Positions 16,595-17,936 of a stretch of DNA of 17,936 nt are shown here, one piece after another (positions within the stretch are counted from its first letter, which is position 1; each line of letters begins with the position of its first letter). This DNA comes from Bacteroidota bacterium (GTDB taxonomy: Bacteria; Bacteroidota; Bacteroidia; Chitinophagales; Chitinophagaceae): assembly GCA_023440945.1 (NCBI GenBank), contig JAEZRL010000045.1, forward strand, positions 1 through 17,936, in the 5' to 3' direction. Below the pieces are notes generated by a model. That model saw only the letters and a program-made list of their open reading frames with translations. It made no database searches and was not told where the DNA came from. A program made the translations under genes and the position numbers.

Positions 16595-16699
16595 ATCGTC
16601 CTGAAATAGCTATACAGGTGAGTAAATAAATTCTAAGTTAACTATACAAGGGCTGATGGTAATCCTAAAAGTCCTGTACAGTTGATTTATTAAAGATAA

Positions 16700-17936
16700 G
16701 GCATCCTGTATTTCGACTACACGAAACCTTTGCTGGAAGCAAGAAGCGATGTAAATGCGCCCAGGTTTTATACCGCCCTGTTCCCGCATTTAGACGGGCT
16801 GGATACAAAGGCAGGTCTTGTAAAAGATTCAGCAGGTGAACTGGCAGCTTGAGGACACCTATTCCTACCCGCTTATCTCTCCTGTGGTGGAATTACTGAA
16901 CAGGAAAAGAAACGGGGAGCTTACCGCGGCGGAGGTACAGGCGCAGATTGATCAGTATAAAACAAGGGATTTTCGGGATGACGTTTTAAAATACCTCTAC
17001 CGGAAAGAAGCGCATCAACAATACAGCATCGGCATAGAAGGCGGAAGCGCCATCGCCAGCTACGTGCTTTCTGCGGGTTATGACAAGGGATCTCCAAAGC
17101 CTTATTGGAAACAGTTACGAGCGTTTTACGGTTCATTCAGACAATACGTTCCGGCCACTGAAAAAACTGGATATTCATACTTCGGTATTCTATACAGAAA
17201 CAAGAACCAAAAGCAACAATCCGGGGGGTTATGGCCTTATTCCGGGCGGGTTCATAGCAACCTATTATCCTTACGCCTCGCTGGTGAATGATGCCGGTGA
17301 GCCTGCTGCACTTCCCAAAGATTACCGCAAAGCCTTTCTAGATACGGCAGGTGGTGGCCGTTTGCTTGACTGGTCGTACCGCCCTTTGGATGAATTAAAA
17401 TATGCAGATAACCAGGAGGCTTCGCGTCGCCTGCTTTTACATGCAAGCGCCAGGTACAATTTTACAGGGACGTTAAGTGCCGAAGTACAATACCAGTATG
17501 AAGTTGATAACAGCACTTCAAAAGACTACCATAGCGAGGCTACGTGGTACACCCGCAACATGATCAACATGTACAGCAGGGTTGATGGCGGCTCTGTTAC
17601 ACGGGCCATACCGCCCGGAGGCATCGTAGATGAAGGCTCCGCTAAGGCACAATCGCATAACCTGAGAGGCCAGTTAAATTATTCTAACCGCTGGAACAAA
17701 AACGAGGTGAATGTGATTGCAGGAGCCGAGTTAAGACAGGAGCATACAACTAATAACGCTTTCAGGGCTTATGGATACAGTGATAACAACCTTACCTCGG
17801 CGAACATCGATTATCTTAACGCTTACCCTACGTTCAACGACCTTTTGGGTGATTATTATATCCCCTCCAATGTGGATTTCGGAGACCAGCTTAACCGGTT
17901 TGTCTCCGTCTACGGTAATGCCTCCTACAGTTTTGA
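16700..17936 (+). pseudogene. SusC/RagA-like TonB-dependent outer-membrane receptor, 5'-truncated, frameshifted, cut by right edge
   Basis: Three successive frames encode one SusC-like barrel: from 16700 (KPLLEARSDVNAPRFY, FPHLDGLDTKAG), after a shift in the A-run 16822-16825 the block NWQLEDTYSYPLISP through QQYSIGIEGGS and VLSAGYDK, then after a shift at the G-run 17087-17089 the block IGNSYERFTVHSDNTFRP through YYIPSNVDFGDQLNRF, open to the edge. Each shift looks like one extra base. About 410 residues of a protein normally near 1000 are seen. The signal peptide, carboxypeptidase-like domain and plug are missing; a stop at 16697-16699 precedes the first piece. An intact copy would import glycans with a SusD partner, which is not in the window. 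Spot counts show higher GC (37/60 at 17581-17640; 31/60 at 17401-17460) than the enzyme genes (25/60 at 11701-11760; 20/60 at 12541-12600). Confidence 0.85.

Larger units (their letters stand above)
16150..16699. other. Non-coding gap of about 550 bp with degenerate sequence
   Basis: I see no intact gene. A short open stretch on the plus strand ends at TAA 16262-16264 (...DDKELLFLDNAL...) and could be the tail of a lost gene, but I cannot name it. The middle holds a purine/pyrimidine-biased block with short repeats, described separately. Toward the right the composition becomes richer in G and C, leading into the SusC fragment. Two copies of CTATACA occur at 16610-16616 and 16642-16648. A mobile-element scar is possible but no transposase fragment was recognised. 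Confidence 0.55.

Noticed and set aside
16836..17291. A 151-codon ORF with a GTG start as an independent small protein
   Set aside because: Its first half is an internal SusC segment, and after about 17089 it is an out-of-frame reading; it is a fragment of the SusC pseudogene.
1..17936. CRISPR arrays, tRNAs, riboswitches, transposases
   Set aside because: No regularly spaced repeats, cloverleaf-like segments or transposase motifs were seen on either strand by eye.

Overview
The window is a glucurono-arabinoxylan degradation locus from a low-GC member of the phylum Bacteroidota. The family content, the lack of Shine-Dalgarno sites, and secreted proteins whose predicted mature ends start with Gln all fit that phylum. 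A Chitinophagaceae- or Sphingobacteriaceae-like host is likely, but that is inference. No tRNA, rRNA, CRISPR array, transposase or regulator gene is visible.

Left arm, minus strand, read right to left: a decayed DUF1680-type beta-L-arabinofuranosidase (GH127/GH146, 4589-3475), an intact GH51 alpha-L-arabinofuranosidase (3466-1364) and a GH43 enzyme that runs off the left edge (1354-1). They are spaced about 9 bp apart, as in one operon. Right arm, plus strand: a decayed GH115 alpha-glucuronidase remnant (4593-4939), then GH10 endoxylanase, GPH/MFS sugar symporter, cytoplasmic GH43, SASA/CE20-type acetylesterase, CE1-linker-CE1 double esterase, CE4 polysaccharide deacetylase and GH95 (13696-16149). 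At the right edge is a TonB-dependent SusC-like receptor that has lost its 5' part and carries frameshifts (16700 to the edge).

The intact enzymes form a coherent pathway. GH10 cuts the xylan backbone. CE1, CE4 and the SASA esterase remove acetyl and/or feruloyl groups. GH51 and GH43 remove arabinose and xylose. GH95 probably removes terminal L-galactose (or L-fucose) from complex xylans. The GPH symporter brings short xylosides across the inner membrane, where the GH43 without a signal peptide can cut them. The genes that would remove glucuronic acid (GH115) and beta-L-arabinofuranose (GH127/146) are both dead.

The most notable feature is around 4590. Two divergently transcribed genes that have both lost their 5' halves are fused head to head within a few bases, as if one deletion removed both N-termini and the divergent promoter between them. 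A second notable feature is the right end. After a 550-bp non-coding stretch with short repeats, composition becomes visibly more GC-rich and the SusC fragment is frameshifted, which suggests a different origin or a recombination scar. A roughly 50-bp sequence related between 7621-7670 and 12748-12798 is a probable dispersed repeat.
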